A stretch of 10,711 nt of DNA. Origin: Ferrimicrobium sp. GTDB lineage: Bacteria; Actinomycetota; Acidimicrobiia; Acidimicrobiales; Acidimicrobiaceae. Below, one piece after another: positions 1 to 5,706 of the stretch (the first letter of the stretch is position 1; each line of letters starts with the position of its first letter). The position numbers and the translations under genes were made by a program. A model generated the notes under the pieces. The model saw only the letters and a program-made list of their open reading frames with translations. It was not told the origin of the DNA and searched no databases. The stretch lies in contig DAHXNM010000080.1 of assembly GCA_027365375.1 (NCBI GenBank), forward strand, positions 1 to 10,711. The letters are read 5' to 3'.

Positions 1-568
1 GGTTATCTGCGCATCTCGCAACAACGTGATCGTCCACGGAATCCCTAATGAAGAGGATATTCTTCGTGACGGGGATATTATCTCCATCGATGCAGGTGCC
101 ATTGTGGAAGGGTACCACGGAGATGCCGCAATCACGGTTGCGGTAGGTTCGGTGTCAAAGCGTGTCGAGCGGTTGATTGAGGTTACCGAACAATCACTTG
201 CGGCGGGCATCAGTGAGATGGTTGCAGGTAATCATCTACATGACATCGGGCGTGCGGTCGAGCAGATGGCCCTAGCCGCTCATCTAGGGGTAATACGTGA
301 CTATGTCGGTCATGGTATAGGGACGCAGATGCACGAGCCACCGAACGTGCCCAACTATTGGCCAGGAAGGGCTGGACCAAAGCTGCGAGTTCACGAGGTC
401 TATGCGGTTGAGCCGATGCTCACACTTGGTGGTGAGGATACGGTGGTGCTCCCAGATGGTTGGGGAGTGGTGACTGCAGATGGCACCTGGGCGGCACACT
501 TTGAGCACACTATTGCGATTACCGAGGGTGGTCCCGAGGTCTTTACCGTACTTGACGACATCTCTTGA
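1..568 (+). CDS. map: Type I methionine aminopeptidase, 5'-truncated by window edge
   Basis: This cytosolic metallopeptidase removes the initiator methionine from nascent proteins. The reading frame is open from base 2, with residues VICASRNN preceding the first GTG at 26; those match family sequence, so GTG 26 is an internal valine and the true start lies upstream of the window. About 188 residues are present; the family is about 250-290 long, so roughly the N-terminal quarter or more is missing. The conserved VHGIP histidine is visible. All five expected metal ligands can be seen: Asp in SIDAG, Asp in HGDAA, His in GHGIG, Glu in VEPML and Glu in FEHTI. The gene stops with TGA at 566-568. 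Its position directly before infA is typical of actinobacterial alpha operons, where it usually follows secY and adk. Identification is firm. Confidence 0.97.
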   Translation, partial: VICASRNNVIVHGIPNEEDILRDGDIISIDAGAIVEGYHGDAAITVAVGSVSKRVERLIEVTEQSLAAGISEMVAGNHLHDIGRAVEQMALAAHLGVIRDYVGHGIGTQMHEPPNVPNYWPGRAGPKLRVHEVYAVEPMLTLGGEDTVVLPDGWGVVTADGTWAAHFEHTIAITEGGPEVFTVLDDIS

Positions 569-586
569 GATGCTTCCGATTATACT
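552..586 (+). promoter_or_regulatory. Possible promoter at the map/infA junction
   Basis: A good -10 hexamer, TATACT, lies at 581-586 just after the map stop codon. The best -35-like hexamer, TTGACG at 552-557, is inside the end of map, but the spacer is 23 bases, longer than the usual 16-19. No better -35 is seen at the ideal distance. If active, transcription would begin near 592 and give infA a leader of about 107 bases. An internal promoter ahead of infA would fit the large gap here, but this is a visual match only. Confidence 0.3.
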
Positions 587-698
587 AGCAGGGTAGCTTT
601 TTGCGCCCAGAGAGCTGGCGATCGGCCGTAGTGGCTGTAGTCAACTGCTAGAAGCGTGTCTGGGTACTATCAATCAGCGTGATCTGTAGGAGGATGAA
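569..698 (+). other. infA leader, 130-base non-coding gap
   Basis: This is the longest gene-free stretch in the window. No tRNA, small protein or Rho-independent terminator is apparent. It contains a 7-base inverted repeat (CTAGCAG at 585-591 and CTGCTAG at 645-651) whose arms are 53 bases apart; the first arm overlaps the candidate -10 box, so it may not be transcribed. The segment ends in a very strong Shine-Dalgarno sequence for infA. A structured leader is possible but not demonstrated. Confidence 0.4.
688..693 (+). promoter_or_regulatory. Ribosome binding site that fixes the infA start at CTG
   Basis: AGGAGG is a full match to the anti-Shine-Dalgarno core and lies five bases before CTG at 699-701, an ideal spacing. 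An in-frame TAG at 687-689 overlaps this site, so no initiation codon further upstream can serve infA. The ATG at 694-696 touches the site with no spacer and is in another frame. Confidence 0.85.
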
Positions 699-923
699 CT
701 GGCGAAAGGAAAAGAGGACACCATTGTCCTTGAGGGGACGGTAGTTGAGCCATTGCCTAATGCGATGTTTCGGGTAGAGCTCGAGAATGGCCTCAAGGTA
801 CTGGCCCACAGCTCCGGAAAGATGCGTATGCATCGTATTCGGATATTGCCAGGGGACAAGGTCCAAGTGGAGTTCACTCCTTACGATCTCGCTCGAGGTC
901 GTATCACGTACCGATACAAGTAA
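699..923 (+). CDS. infA: Translation initiation factor IF-1, apparent CTG start
   Basis: IF-1 binds the 30S A site during initiation and works with IF-2 and IF-3. The frame from 699 encodes 74 residues, the normal family length (about 72-73), as a single OB-fold domain. Recognisable blocks are the N-terminal (M)AKGKED, EGTVVEPLPNAMFRVELENG, HSSGKMR, RIRILPGDKV and TPYDLARGRITYRYK. The start is unusual: the codon before AKGKED is CTG, with AGGAGG five bases upstream and an in-frame TAG four codons upstream. No ATG, GTG or TTG lies between. The next in-frame candidates (TTG at residue 19, ATG at residue 23) would remove the first strand of the OB fold. I therefore place the start at CTG; a single-base sequence error is the alternative. 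Rare starts are known to regulate initiation-factor genes, the precedent being AUU of E. coli infC. Identity is certain; the start codon is a strong inference. Confidence 0.93.
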   Translation: MAKGKEDTIVLEGTVVEPLPNAMFRVELENGLKVLAHSSGKMRMHRIRILPGDKVQVEFTPYDLARGRITYRYK

Positions 924-1025
924 GGCGCGGGTAGAAGAGTTTCGCAGAGCGACTTCGTAACCGATATCGGACGGGGGAGTTTTGTGAAGGTAGAGGTTTC
1001 GTTAGGTGATTGAGGAAGGAGCACT

Positions 1026-1139
1026 ATGAAGGTTCGACCAAGCGTCAAACCTATCTGTGAGAAGTGCAAGTTGATCCGCAGAGAAGGTAGGGTACTCGTG
1101 ATTTGCGAGAATCCGCGTCATAAACAACGGCAAGGATAG
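1026..1139 (+). CDS. rpmJ: 50S ribosomal protein L36 (zinc-ribbon form)
   Basis: This encodes a 37-residue protein, the normal length of L36, the smallest large-subunit protein, which sits on 23S rRNA. It begins MKVRPSVKPICEKCK and ends PRHKQRQG. Cys11, Cys14, Cys27 and His32 form the classic CCCH zinc site, so this is the zinc-binding (C+) form rather than the zinc-free paralogue made under zinc limitation. The ATG at 1026 is preceded by a GGAAGGAG-type Shine-Dalgarno sequence at about 1014-1021. It lies 102 bases after infA, and two bases separate its stop from the rpsM start. It was identified by direct translation because it is very short. Confidence 0.97.
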   Translation: MKVRPSVKPICEKCKLIRREGRVLVICENPRHKQRQG

Positions 1140-1141
1140 AT

Positions 1142-1519
1142 ATGGCTCGTATATCAGGTGTTGACATTCCGAGAGAAAAGCGAGTCGAGATCTCGCTGAC
1201 CTATATTTTTGGGATTGGGCTAACGACTTCGCAGCAGATCTGTGCTGCTACTGAGGTGAATCCGGATACTCGGGTGCGCGATCTCACCGATGATGAGGTC
1301 TTACGTCTTCGTACCTACATCGACCAAAACCTAAAGGTCGAGGGGGATTTGCGTCGTGATGTCGATCAGAACATTAAGCGTAAGATCCAGATTGGATGCT
1401 ACGCAGGAATACGGCATCGTCGTGGACTACCGGTCCATGGCCAGCGAACCCATACCAATGCGCGTACGCGCAAGGGTCCGCGCAAGACGGTAGCAGGCAA
1501 GAAGAAGGTTAAGCGTTAG
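1142..1519 (+). CDS. rpsM: 30S ribosomal protein S13
   Basis: S13 sits in the head of the small subunit and contacts 16S rRNA, S19, the P-site tRNA and the intersubunit bridge to the 23S rRNA. The 125-residue product is full length. It starts MARISGVDIPREKRV, has the helical YIFGIG segment near residue 22, and ends in the family signature IGCYAGIRHRRGLPVHGQRT followed by a lysine/arginine-rich tail that reaches toward P-site tRNA. The start is supported by AAGGA at 1132-1136, inside the end of rpmJ and five bases before the ATG, so translation is probably coupled. It is followed by a 59-base gap with inverted repeats before rpsK. Confidence 0.98.
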   Translation: MARISGVDIPREKRVEISLTYIFGIGLTTSQQICAATEVNPDTRVRDLTDDEVLRLRTYIDQNLKVEGDLRRDVDQNIKRKIQIGCYAGIRHRRGLPVHGQRTHTNARTRKGPRKTVAGKKKVKR

Positions 1520-1523
1520 TTCG

Positions 1524-1562
1524 ACCGCCATGCGGTGGTTGATTTAGATGCCGCATTGCGGT
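1524..1562 (+). promoter_or_regulatory. Paired inverted repeats between rpsM and rpsK
   Basis: Two small hairpins are possible: ACCGC 1524-1528 with GCGGT 1532-1536 (three-base loop), and CCGC 1551-1554 with GCGG 1558-1561 (three-base loop). An alternative, mutually exclusive pairing joins ATGCGG 1530-1535 to CCGCAT 1551-1556. The element ends shortly before the rpsK Shine-Dalgarno sequence. There is no T-run, so it is not a classic intrinsic terminator. It could be an mRNA processing or translational control element; the function is unknown. Confidence 0.4.
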
Positions 1563-1578
1563 TATCGAGAGGAGTTTC

Positions 1579-1977
1579 ATGGCAAAGCCACGACCCGGAG
1601 GTAGAAGGCCTCGTAAAAGGGAGAGGAAGAATATAGCGCGTGGAGTCGCCTATATACATTCTTCATTTAACAACACGATCGTGACGATTACGGATCCTAC
1701 CGGCAACGTCCTCGCCTGGGCAAGCTCAGGAAACGTTGGATTCAAGGGAAGCCGGAAGTCGACCCCTTTTGCAGCGCAAGTGGCTGGTGAGACCTGCGCT
1801 AAGCGTGCGATGGAGCATGGTGTTCGCGAAGTCGATGTCATGCTGAAGGGGCCGGGATCAGGTCGAGAGACGGCTCACAAAGCGCTTGCATCTGCAGGTA
1901 TCGAGATTCGGTCGGTTCGAGACGTGACCCCGATCCCGCATAATGGGTGTCGTCCCAAGAAGAGGAGAAGAGTTTAG
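1579..1977 (+). CDS. rpsK: 30S ribosomal protein S11
   Basis: S11 lies on the platform of the 30S subunit near the E site and the Shine-Dalgarno helix. The 132-residue protein is of normal length. A basic N-terminal tail (PRPGGRRPRKRERKN) precedes the core VAYIHSSFNNTIVTITD, GNVLAWASSG, GFKGSRKSTPFAAQVA, and the C-terminal signature ends in TPIPHNGCRPKKRRRV. The Asn-Gly in HNGCRP is the site where S11 is known to form isoaspartate in other bacteria. ATG 1579 has GAGGAG at 1569-1574 four bases upstream. The stop codon TAG directly abuts the ATG of rpsD with no spacer. Confidence 0.98.
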   Translation: MAKPRPGGRRPRKRERKNIARGVAYIHSSFNNTIVTITDPTGNVLAWASSGNVGFKGSRKSTPFAAQVAGETCAKRAMEHGVREVDVMLKGPGSGRETAHKALASAGIEIRSVRDVTPIPHNGCRPKKRRRV

Positions 1978-2604
1978 ATGGCTCGCTATACAGGGCCGGT
2001 TTGCCGGTTGTGCCGACGAGAGAAGACCAAGCTGTACCTGAAGGGTCCAAAGTGCGAGAGTGCTAAGTGCCCAATTACGATTGGTCGGTTTCCCCCCGGT
2101 GAACACGGTCGCGACCGCCAACGACAGCCCTCTGAGTACTCGATCCAGCTGCGCGAGAAGCAGAAGGTGCGCAGGACGTACGGCGTTATGGGAAGGCAGT
2201 TCGCTAAGACCTATGGTGAGGCAGCGAGGCAGCGAGGAATCACCGGAGAGCGACTGCTCCAGCTGTTGGAGTTACGTCTAGATAACGTTGTCTATCGCGC
2301 TGGCTGGGGCTCCTCGAGGGCGCAGGCACGTCAGCTGGTCCGCCATGGCCATGTTCTTGTCGATGGGCGCAGGGTCGATATCCCGAGTTATCGCTTGCGT
2401 GCAACGCAAGAGATATCGCTGAAGGAGAGTTCACGGTCACTTGCGGTGATCGAGTTCAACCGAGATATCGTCGCGCGATCGGCTCCTGCATGGCTCGAGA
2501 TGGCTCCAGCAGGGTTTTCGGCCCGTGTTTTGAACATCCCGCTCCGTGAACAGATTGATCTTGATGTAAGAGAGCAGCTTGTCGTCGAGCTCTTCTCGAA
2601 GTAA
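1978..2604 (+). CDS. rpsD: 30S ribosomal protein S4 (zinc-binding form)
   Basis: S4 is a primary 16S rRNA binder that nucleates assembly of the 30S body, helps form the mRNA entry tunnel and, in several bacteria, represses its own operon. The 208-residue product is normal in length. Cys9, Cys12, Cys26 and Cys31 (CxxC-x13-C-x4-C) near the N terminus match the zinc site seen in Thermus S4. An S4 RNA-binding domain follows around residues 94-155, with LELRLDNVVYR, ARQLVRHGHVLVDG and DIPSYRLR. The C terminus ends VREQLVVELFSK. ATG 1978 follows the rpsK stop with no gap; GAGGAG at 1962-1967 inside rpsK serves as the Shine-Dalgarno sequence, so the two genes are tightly coupled. Confidence 0.98.
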   Translation: MARYTGPVCRLCRREKTKLYLKGPKCESAKCPITIGRFPPGEHGRDRQRQPSEYSIQLREKQKVRRTYGVMGRQFAKTYGEAARQRGITGERLLQLLELRLDNVVYRAGWGSSRAQARQLVRHGHVLVDGRRVDIPSYRLRATQEISLKESSRSLAVIEFNRDIVARSAPAWLEMAPAGFSARVLNIPLREQIDLDVREQLVVELFSK

Positions 2605-2616
2605 CGACGGGTTCGG

Positions 2617-2643
2617 CCCCGCTGGGGTGTTAATCCCCGGGGG
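2617..2643 (+). promoter_or_regulatory. GC-rich alternating inverted repeat upstream of rpoA
   Basis: Four short runs alternate: CCCC 2617-2620, GGGG 2624-2627, CCCC 2635-2638 and GGGGG 2639-2643. Either the first two form a small hairpin with a GCT loop, or the second and third pair around a seven-base TGTTAAT loop with the outer runs extending the stem to eight pairs and a three-base bulge. No T-tract follows, so it is not a canonical terminator. It lies in the 78-base gap between rpsD and rpoA and could influence rpoA translation, mRNA processing or attenuation. Confidence 0.4.
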
Positions 2644-2682
2644 TGGCGTTGAAGTGACTAGTGAAGTAAAGAGGAACTATTA

Positions 2683-3621
2683 ATGCTCATAATTCAGCGG
2701 CCGAGAGTAGAAGAGGTAAGCGAGGAGTCGGCGAGTCGCCAGGTCTTCTCCATAGGGCCACTTGAGCCAGGGTTCGGCCATTCCGTCGGTAATGCCTTGC
2801 GGCGTGTTCTGCTCTCATCGGTTCCTGGTGCCGCTATCACTCAAGTGCGCTTTGATGACGCTCTCCATGAGTTTACGACTATCGGTGGGGTCAAGGAGGA
2901 TGTCATCGACATCATCTTGAACCTGAAGGATATCGTCCTGAGGTGCTATTCGCCCGATCCTGTGACCATCCGGCTCGATATCAAGGGTCCGGCCACGGTG
3001 CACGCGGGTGATTTTATGTTGTCTTCTGATGTCGAGATCGTCAACCCGGAGCTTTACATAGCTACCGTGTCTGACAAGGGTCGACTAGCGGTCGATGTCG
3101 TTGTGGAGCAGGGGCGAGGATACGTCTCGGCTGAGCGCAACAAGCGCACGAACACGATTGGTATTATTCCGATCGATGCCATCTTCTCACCTATTCGGAA
3201 CGCCAACTACGTTGTGGAACCAGTTCGTGTTGGACAGGCCACCGACTATGACCAGATCGTTGTCGATGTCGAGACCGATGGTTCGTTGACTCCCCGAGAG
3301 GCGCTGGCGTCTGCGGCGGGCACGCTCACTGGCATCTTCGAACTCGTGTCTGAGCTGGTGGCTGATGCTAGTCGGCTGATCGTGGCCGATGAGGTTGCCG
3401 CCGAGGAGCGTTCTCCTGATTTCGATCTGCCGATCGAAGAGCTCGATTTGACCGAGCGGCCCAGGAACTGTCTCAAGCGTGCGCAGATTAACACTATTGG
3501 TGATTTGGTAGAGCGTAGCGCCGACGATCTTTTGGCTATCACCAACTTCGGGCAGAAGTCGCTCGATGAGGTTGCAGAGAAGTTGGCAGAGCGCAATATG
3601 TCGTTAAGGAGTGAGAATTAA
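2683..3621 (+). CDS. rpoA: DNA-directed RNA polymerase subunit alpha
   Basis: The alpha subunit dimerises to scaffold beta and beta-prime, and its C-terminal domain contacts UP-element DNA and activators. The 312 residues give a complete N-terminal domain (about 1-230; LEPGFGHSVGNALRRVLLSS, LHEFTTIGGVKEDV, GRGYVSAERN), an acidic linker (about 230-250), and a C-terminal domain (about 253-310). In the latter, LTERPRNCLKRA retains the Arg and Asn equivalent to E. coli R265 and N268, which bind DNA, and NFGQKSLDE is intact. The sequence is closest in character to actinobacterial alpha but lacks the long C-terminal extension of mycobacterial RpoA. ATG 2683 has AGAGGA at 2670-2675. The stop TAA shares its last base with the ATG of rplQ. 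Confidence 0.98.
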   Translation: MLIIQRPRVEEVSEESASRQVFSIGPLEPGFGHSVGNALRRVLLSSVPGAAITQVRFDDALHEFTTIGGVKEDVIDIILNLKDIVLRCYSPDPVTIRLDIKGPATVHAGDFMLSSDVEIVNPELYIATVSDKGRLAVDVVVEQGRGYVSAERNKRTNTIGIIPIDAIFSPIRNANYVVEPVRVGQATDYDQIVVDVETDGSLTPREALASAAGTLTGIFELVSELVADASRLIVADEVAAEERSPDFDLPIEELDLTERPRNCLKRAQINTIGDLVERSADDLLAITNFGQKSLDEVAEKLAERNMSLRSEN

Positions 3622-3977
3622 TGGTACCCGGCCGACCGAAAAGGGGTAACCGCCTCGGCAGCGATGCTTCGCATCAGCGTGCCATGTTGGCAAACCTCTG
3701 CGCGTCTTTGATCGCAGCAGAGTCGATCTTGACCACGGATGCAAAGGCTCGTGCCCTCCGTCCAGTGGTAGAGAAGTTGATCACCAAGGCGAAGAAGGGT
3801 GATCTTCATCAACGACGTCAAGTCATCGCTTTTCTCCGTGATGAGGATGCCACTAAGAAGCTGTTTGATGAGGTTGGCCCCAGGTATCAGAACCGTCAGG
3901 GTGGTTACGTTCGTATCCTGAAGCGCGGACCACGCCACGGCGATGGCGCCCCTATGGTCGTTATCGAGTTCGTCTAA
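3621..3977 (+). CDS. rplQ: 50S ribosomal protein L17
   Basis: L17 binds domain III of 23S rRNA near the polypeptide exit. The 118-residue product begins MVPGRPKRGNRLGSDASHQR, close to the family pattern KLGRxxxHRxAMLRNL, and continues ANLCASLIAAESILTTDAKAR and LRPVVEKLITKAKKGDLHQRR, ending GGYVRILKRGPRHGDGAPMVVIEFV. It is the short type; mycobacterial L17 has a long acidic/alanine-rich tail absent here. The start overlaps the rpoA stop as TAATG, with AAGGAG at 3606-3611 nine bases upstream inside rpoA, which suggests translational coupling of the alpha subunit and L17. Confidence 0.97.
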   Translation: MVPGRPKRGNRLGSDASHQRAMLANLCASLIAAESILTTDAKARALRPVVEKLITKAKKGDLHQRRQVIAFLRDEDATKKLFDEVGPRYQNRQGGYVRILKRGPRHGDGAPMVVIEFV

Positions 3978-3987
3978 GTTTCTGCTC

Positions 3988-4839
3988 ATGGGTTCGGCGA
4001 TAGTGCTGGCCTACGATGGTTCGCACTATCATGGTTCCGCGCCACAGCCAGGGACTGCGACGGTCGTCGGCGCACTGACCGAGAGTCTCGATCGGCTCAG
4101 AGTTGACTATCACGATCTTGCGCTTGCGGGTCGCACTGACACAGGTGTACATGCTCGTTTCCAGCTCGTCTCTCTGGAGGCTCCCAGCCTCTCGGAGGAG
4201 CACTATCCGCGTCTGCAGGCGATCCTTCCCAAGGGTGTGATGTTACGCGCGGTGATGCGAGTACCGTCGGAGTTCCATGCACGTCATAGCGCTCAGTGGC
4301 GGCAGTATCGTTACAGGATCAGGCGCGCCTCTCATGATCCTCTGTTTCCGCTCAGTTGGCAGACCTCGCATGCTTTGGATGTTGTCGCGATGAGCGAGTT
4401 GGCGTCGTATCTTCCTACTGTGGAGAGCTTTGAAGCCCTGTGCAAGGCGGGAAGCGCCGGTGGATATCGGAGGCGGATTCACTCGATAGAGCTCGTCGAG
4501 CGCGAGGGTTTCTTCGAGATCTCGGTTCTAGGTGCTAGTTTTTGTCATCAGATGGTCAGGCGCATCGTCGGTGCGCTTGTGCAGGTGGGTCGCCGACGTT
4601 GGACGCCGGAGTACGTCGTAGATGCCATCGCTAGCAAGGAGAGGGCTCTGCTTAGCGAGTTGGCTCCGGCACACGGTCTCTATCTTTGGAGAGTAGGGTA
4701 TGTCCAGACCTGGGAGTGGGCGATACAGAGGTTTCTCGAGCGGGGTTTTGAGGAAGACTGGGCTGTGATTGACAGGTTGGAGCTTCCCTTTCCTCTAGAA
4801 TGGAGCGCCGAGTGTCCCCACTACCGGCACCCGAGTTGA
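3988..4839 (+). CDS. truA: tRNA pseudouridine(38-40) synthase TruA
   Basis: TruA isomerises uridines 38-40 in the anticodon arm of many tRNAs. From ATG 3988 the product has 283 residues. The catalytic aspartate is Asp51 in LAGRTDTGVHA; the active-site tyrosine is probably Tyr109 in RQYRYRI, and FCHQMVRRIVGALV (about 185-198) is the conserved hydrophobic/phosphate-binding block. LYLWRVGY near 231 is where many homologues end; about 45 further residues with several Trp and acidic positions follow. The usual Trp in the N-terminal [FY]xGWQxQP motif is replaced (YHGSAPQP). I chose 3988 over an in-frame ATG at 3943 because the latter overlaps rplQ and adds residues unlike the family. No clear Shine-Dalgarno sequence precedes it; ten bases separate it from rplQ, so it probably depends on coupled translation. 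Confidence 0.95.
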   Translation: MGSAIVLAYDGSHYHGSAPQPGTATVVGALTESLDRLRVDYHDLALAGRTDTGVHARFQLVSLEAPSLSEEHYPRLQAILPKGVMLRAVMRVPSEFHARHSAQWRQYRYRIRRASHDPLFPLSWQTSHALDVVAMSELASYLPTVESFEALCKAGSAGGYRRRIHSIELVEREGFFEISVLGASFCHQMVRRIVGALVQVGRRRWTPEYVVDAIASKERALLSELAPAHGLYLWRVGYVQTWEWAIQRFLERGFEEDWAVIDRLELPFPLEWSAECPHYRHPS

Positions 4840-4855
4840 ATGAGGATGAAAAATC

Positions 4856-5305
4856 ATGAAGACGTTTGTAACCACTACCGCCACGATTGAGCGTGACTGG
4901 TGGGTCGTAGATGCCCAGGGATTACGCCTAGGTAGGCTCGCTACCGAGGTGGCTAGCCTGCTTAAGGGTAAGCACAAGCCGTATTTTGCTCCATATCTCG
5001 ATTGCGGTGACCATGTCGTGGTAGTCAACGCCGGTGAGATCCTTCTTTCGGGGTCTAAGGCTGAGAAGAAGGTCTACTACCATCACTCTGGTTATCCTGG
5101 CGGGTTGCGCGAGTCGAAGTTTCTAGAGCTTATGGAGAGGCATCCAGAGCGCGCGGTGGAGTTGGCGATCAAGGGCATGTTGCCTAAGAACCGACTCGGC
5201 CGTCAGATGTTTCGCAAGCTCAAGGTCTATGCTGGGCCGACCCATCCTCATGCGGCGCAGCAGCCGGTGATGCTTGACCTAAATAATCGCCTCAAGGCGC
5301 TGTAA
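4856..5305 (+). CDS. rplM: 50S ribosomal protein L13
   Basis: L13 is an early-assembly protein of the large subunit that binds the 5' part of 23S rRNA. The 149 residues are of normal length. Recognised blocks are WWVVDAQGLRLGRLATEVA, LLKGKHKPYFAPYLDCGDHV, VVNAGEILLSGSKAEKKVYY, HHSGYPGG, AIKGMLPKNRLGRQM and LKVYAGPTHPHAAQQP. The start ATG 4856 is supported by AGGA at 4843-4846 and by the N-terminal similarity; ATGs at 4840 and 4846 are in a different frame. It lies 16 bases after truA and is paired with rpsI, the almost universal L13-S9 gene couple. Confidence 0.98.
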   Translation: MKTFVTTTATIERDWWVVDAQGLRLGRLATEVASLLKGKHKPYFAPYLDCGDHVVVVNAGEILLSGSKAEKKVYYHHSGYPGGLRESKFLELMERHPERAVELAIKGMLPKNRLGRQMFRKLKVYAGPTHPHAAQQPVMLDLNNRLKAL

Positions 5306-5313
5306 GGAGCGAC

Positions 5314-5706
5314 ATGACTACACCTTTGACTCAATCGACCGGACGGCGAAAGACCGCTACTGCACGGGTTCGACTTGTGCCTGGAAAAGGCGCAGTTGTC
5401 GTCAATGGCAAGGAGCTACGTACCTACGTCACCTCGGTGTCGCAGCGAGGTCACCTTGTGGAGCCGCTCAAGGTAGTGGAACTCGATGAGGTCTACGATG
5501 TTTTTGCCACCGTCGATGGAGGCGGTATAGCTGGCCAGGCGGATGCTATCCGTTTGGGGCTAGCTCGAGCGATCATCGAACTTCATCCTGAGCATCGCGC
5601 GATCCTCAAAAAAGAGGGGATGTTGACTCGAGATGCTCGCAAGAAAGAGTCAAAGAAGTACGGTCTCAAGAAGGCTCGCAAGGCACCTCAGTATTCGAAG
5701 CGGTAG
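5314..5706 (+). CDS. rpsI: 30S ribosomal protein S9
   Basis: S9 is a head protein of the 30S subunit whose C-terminal tail contacts the P-site tRNA. The 130-residue product has a short variable N terminus, then TGRRKTATARVRLVPGKGAV, VNGKELRTYV, VDGGGIAGQADAIRLGLARA, and the basic C-terminal KKYGLKKARKAPQYSKR that ends in the universally conserved Ser-Lys-Arg. ATG 5314 has AAGGAG at 5304-5309, overlapping the rplM stop codon. Its own stop TAG directly abuts the ATG of glmM, which joins the ribosomal block to the amino-sugar genes. Confidence 0.98.
   Translation: MTTPLTQSTGRRKTATARVRLVPGKGAVVVNGKELRTYVTSVSQRGHLVEPLKVVELDEVYDVFATVDGGGIAGQADAIRLGLARAIIELHPEHRAILKKEGMLTRDARKKESKKYGLKKARKAPQYSKR

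Noticed and set aside
694..744. ATG at 694 as the start of infA
   Set aside because: It is in a different frame from IF-1, has no spacer after AGGAGG, and runs into a TAG after 16 codons.
984..1013. Nine-codon GTG mini-ORF upstream of rpmJ as a leader peptide
   Set aside because: It is too short to support, no codon run suggests attenuation, and the preceding purine stretch is a weak ribosome site.
3943..3987. Extended TruA N terminus from ATG 3943
   Set aside because: It overlaps rplQ by 35 bases and adds residues unlike TruA; family similarity begins just after ATG 3988.
4177..4191. Perfect GAGGCT/AGCCTC hairpin with a CCC loop inside truA
   Set aside because: It lies within a well-conserved coding frame, no T-tract follows, and one six-pair hairpin in several kilobases is expected by chance.
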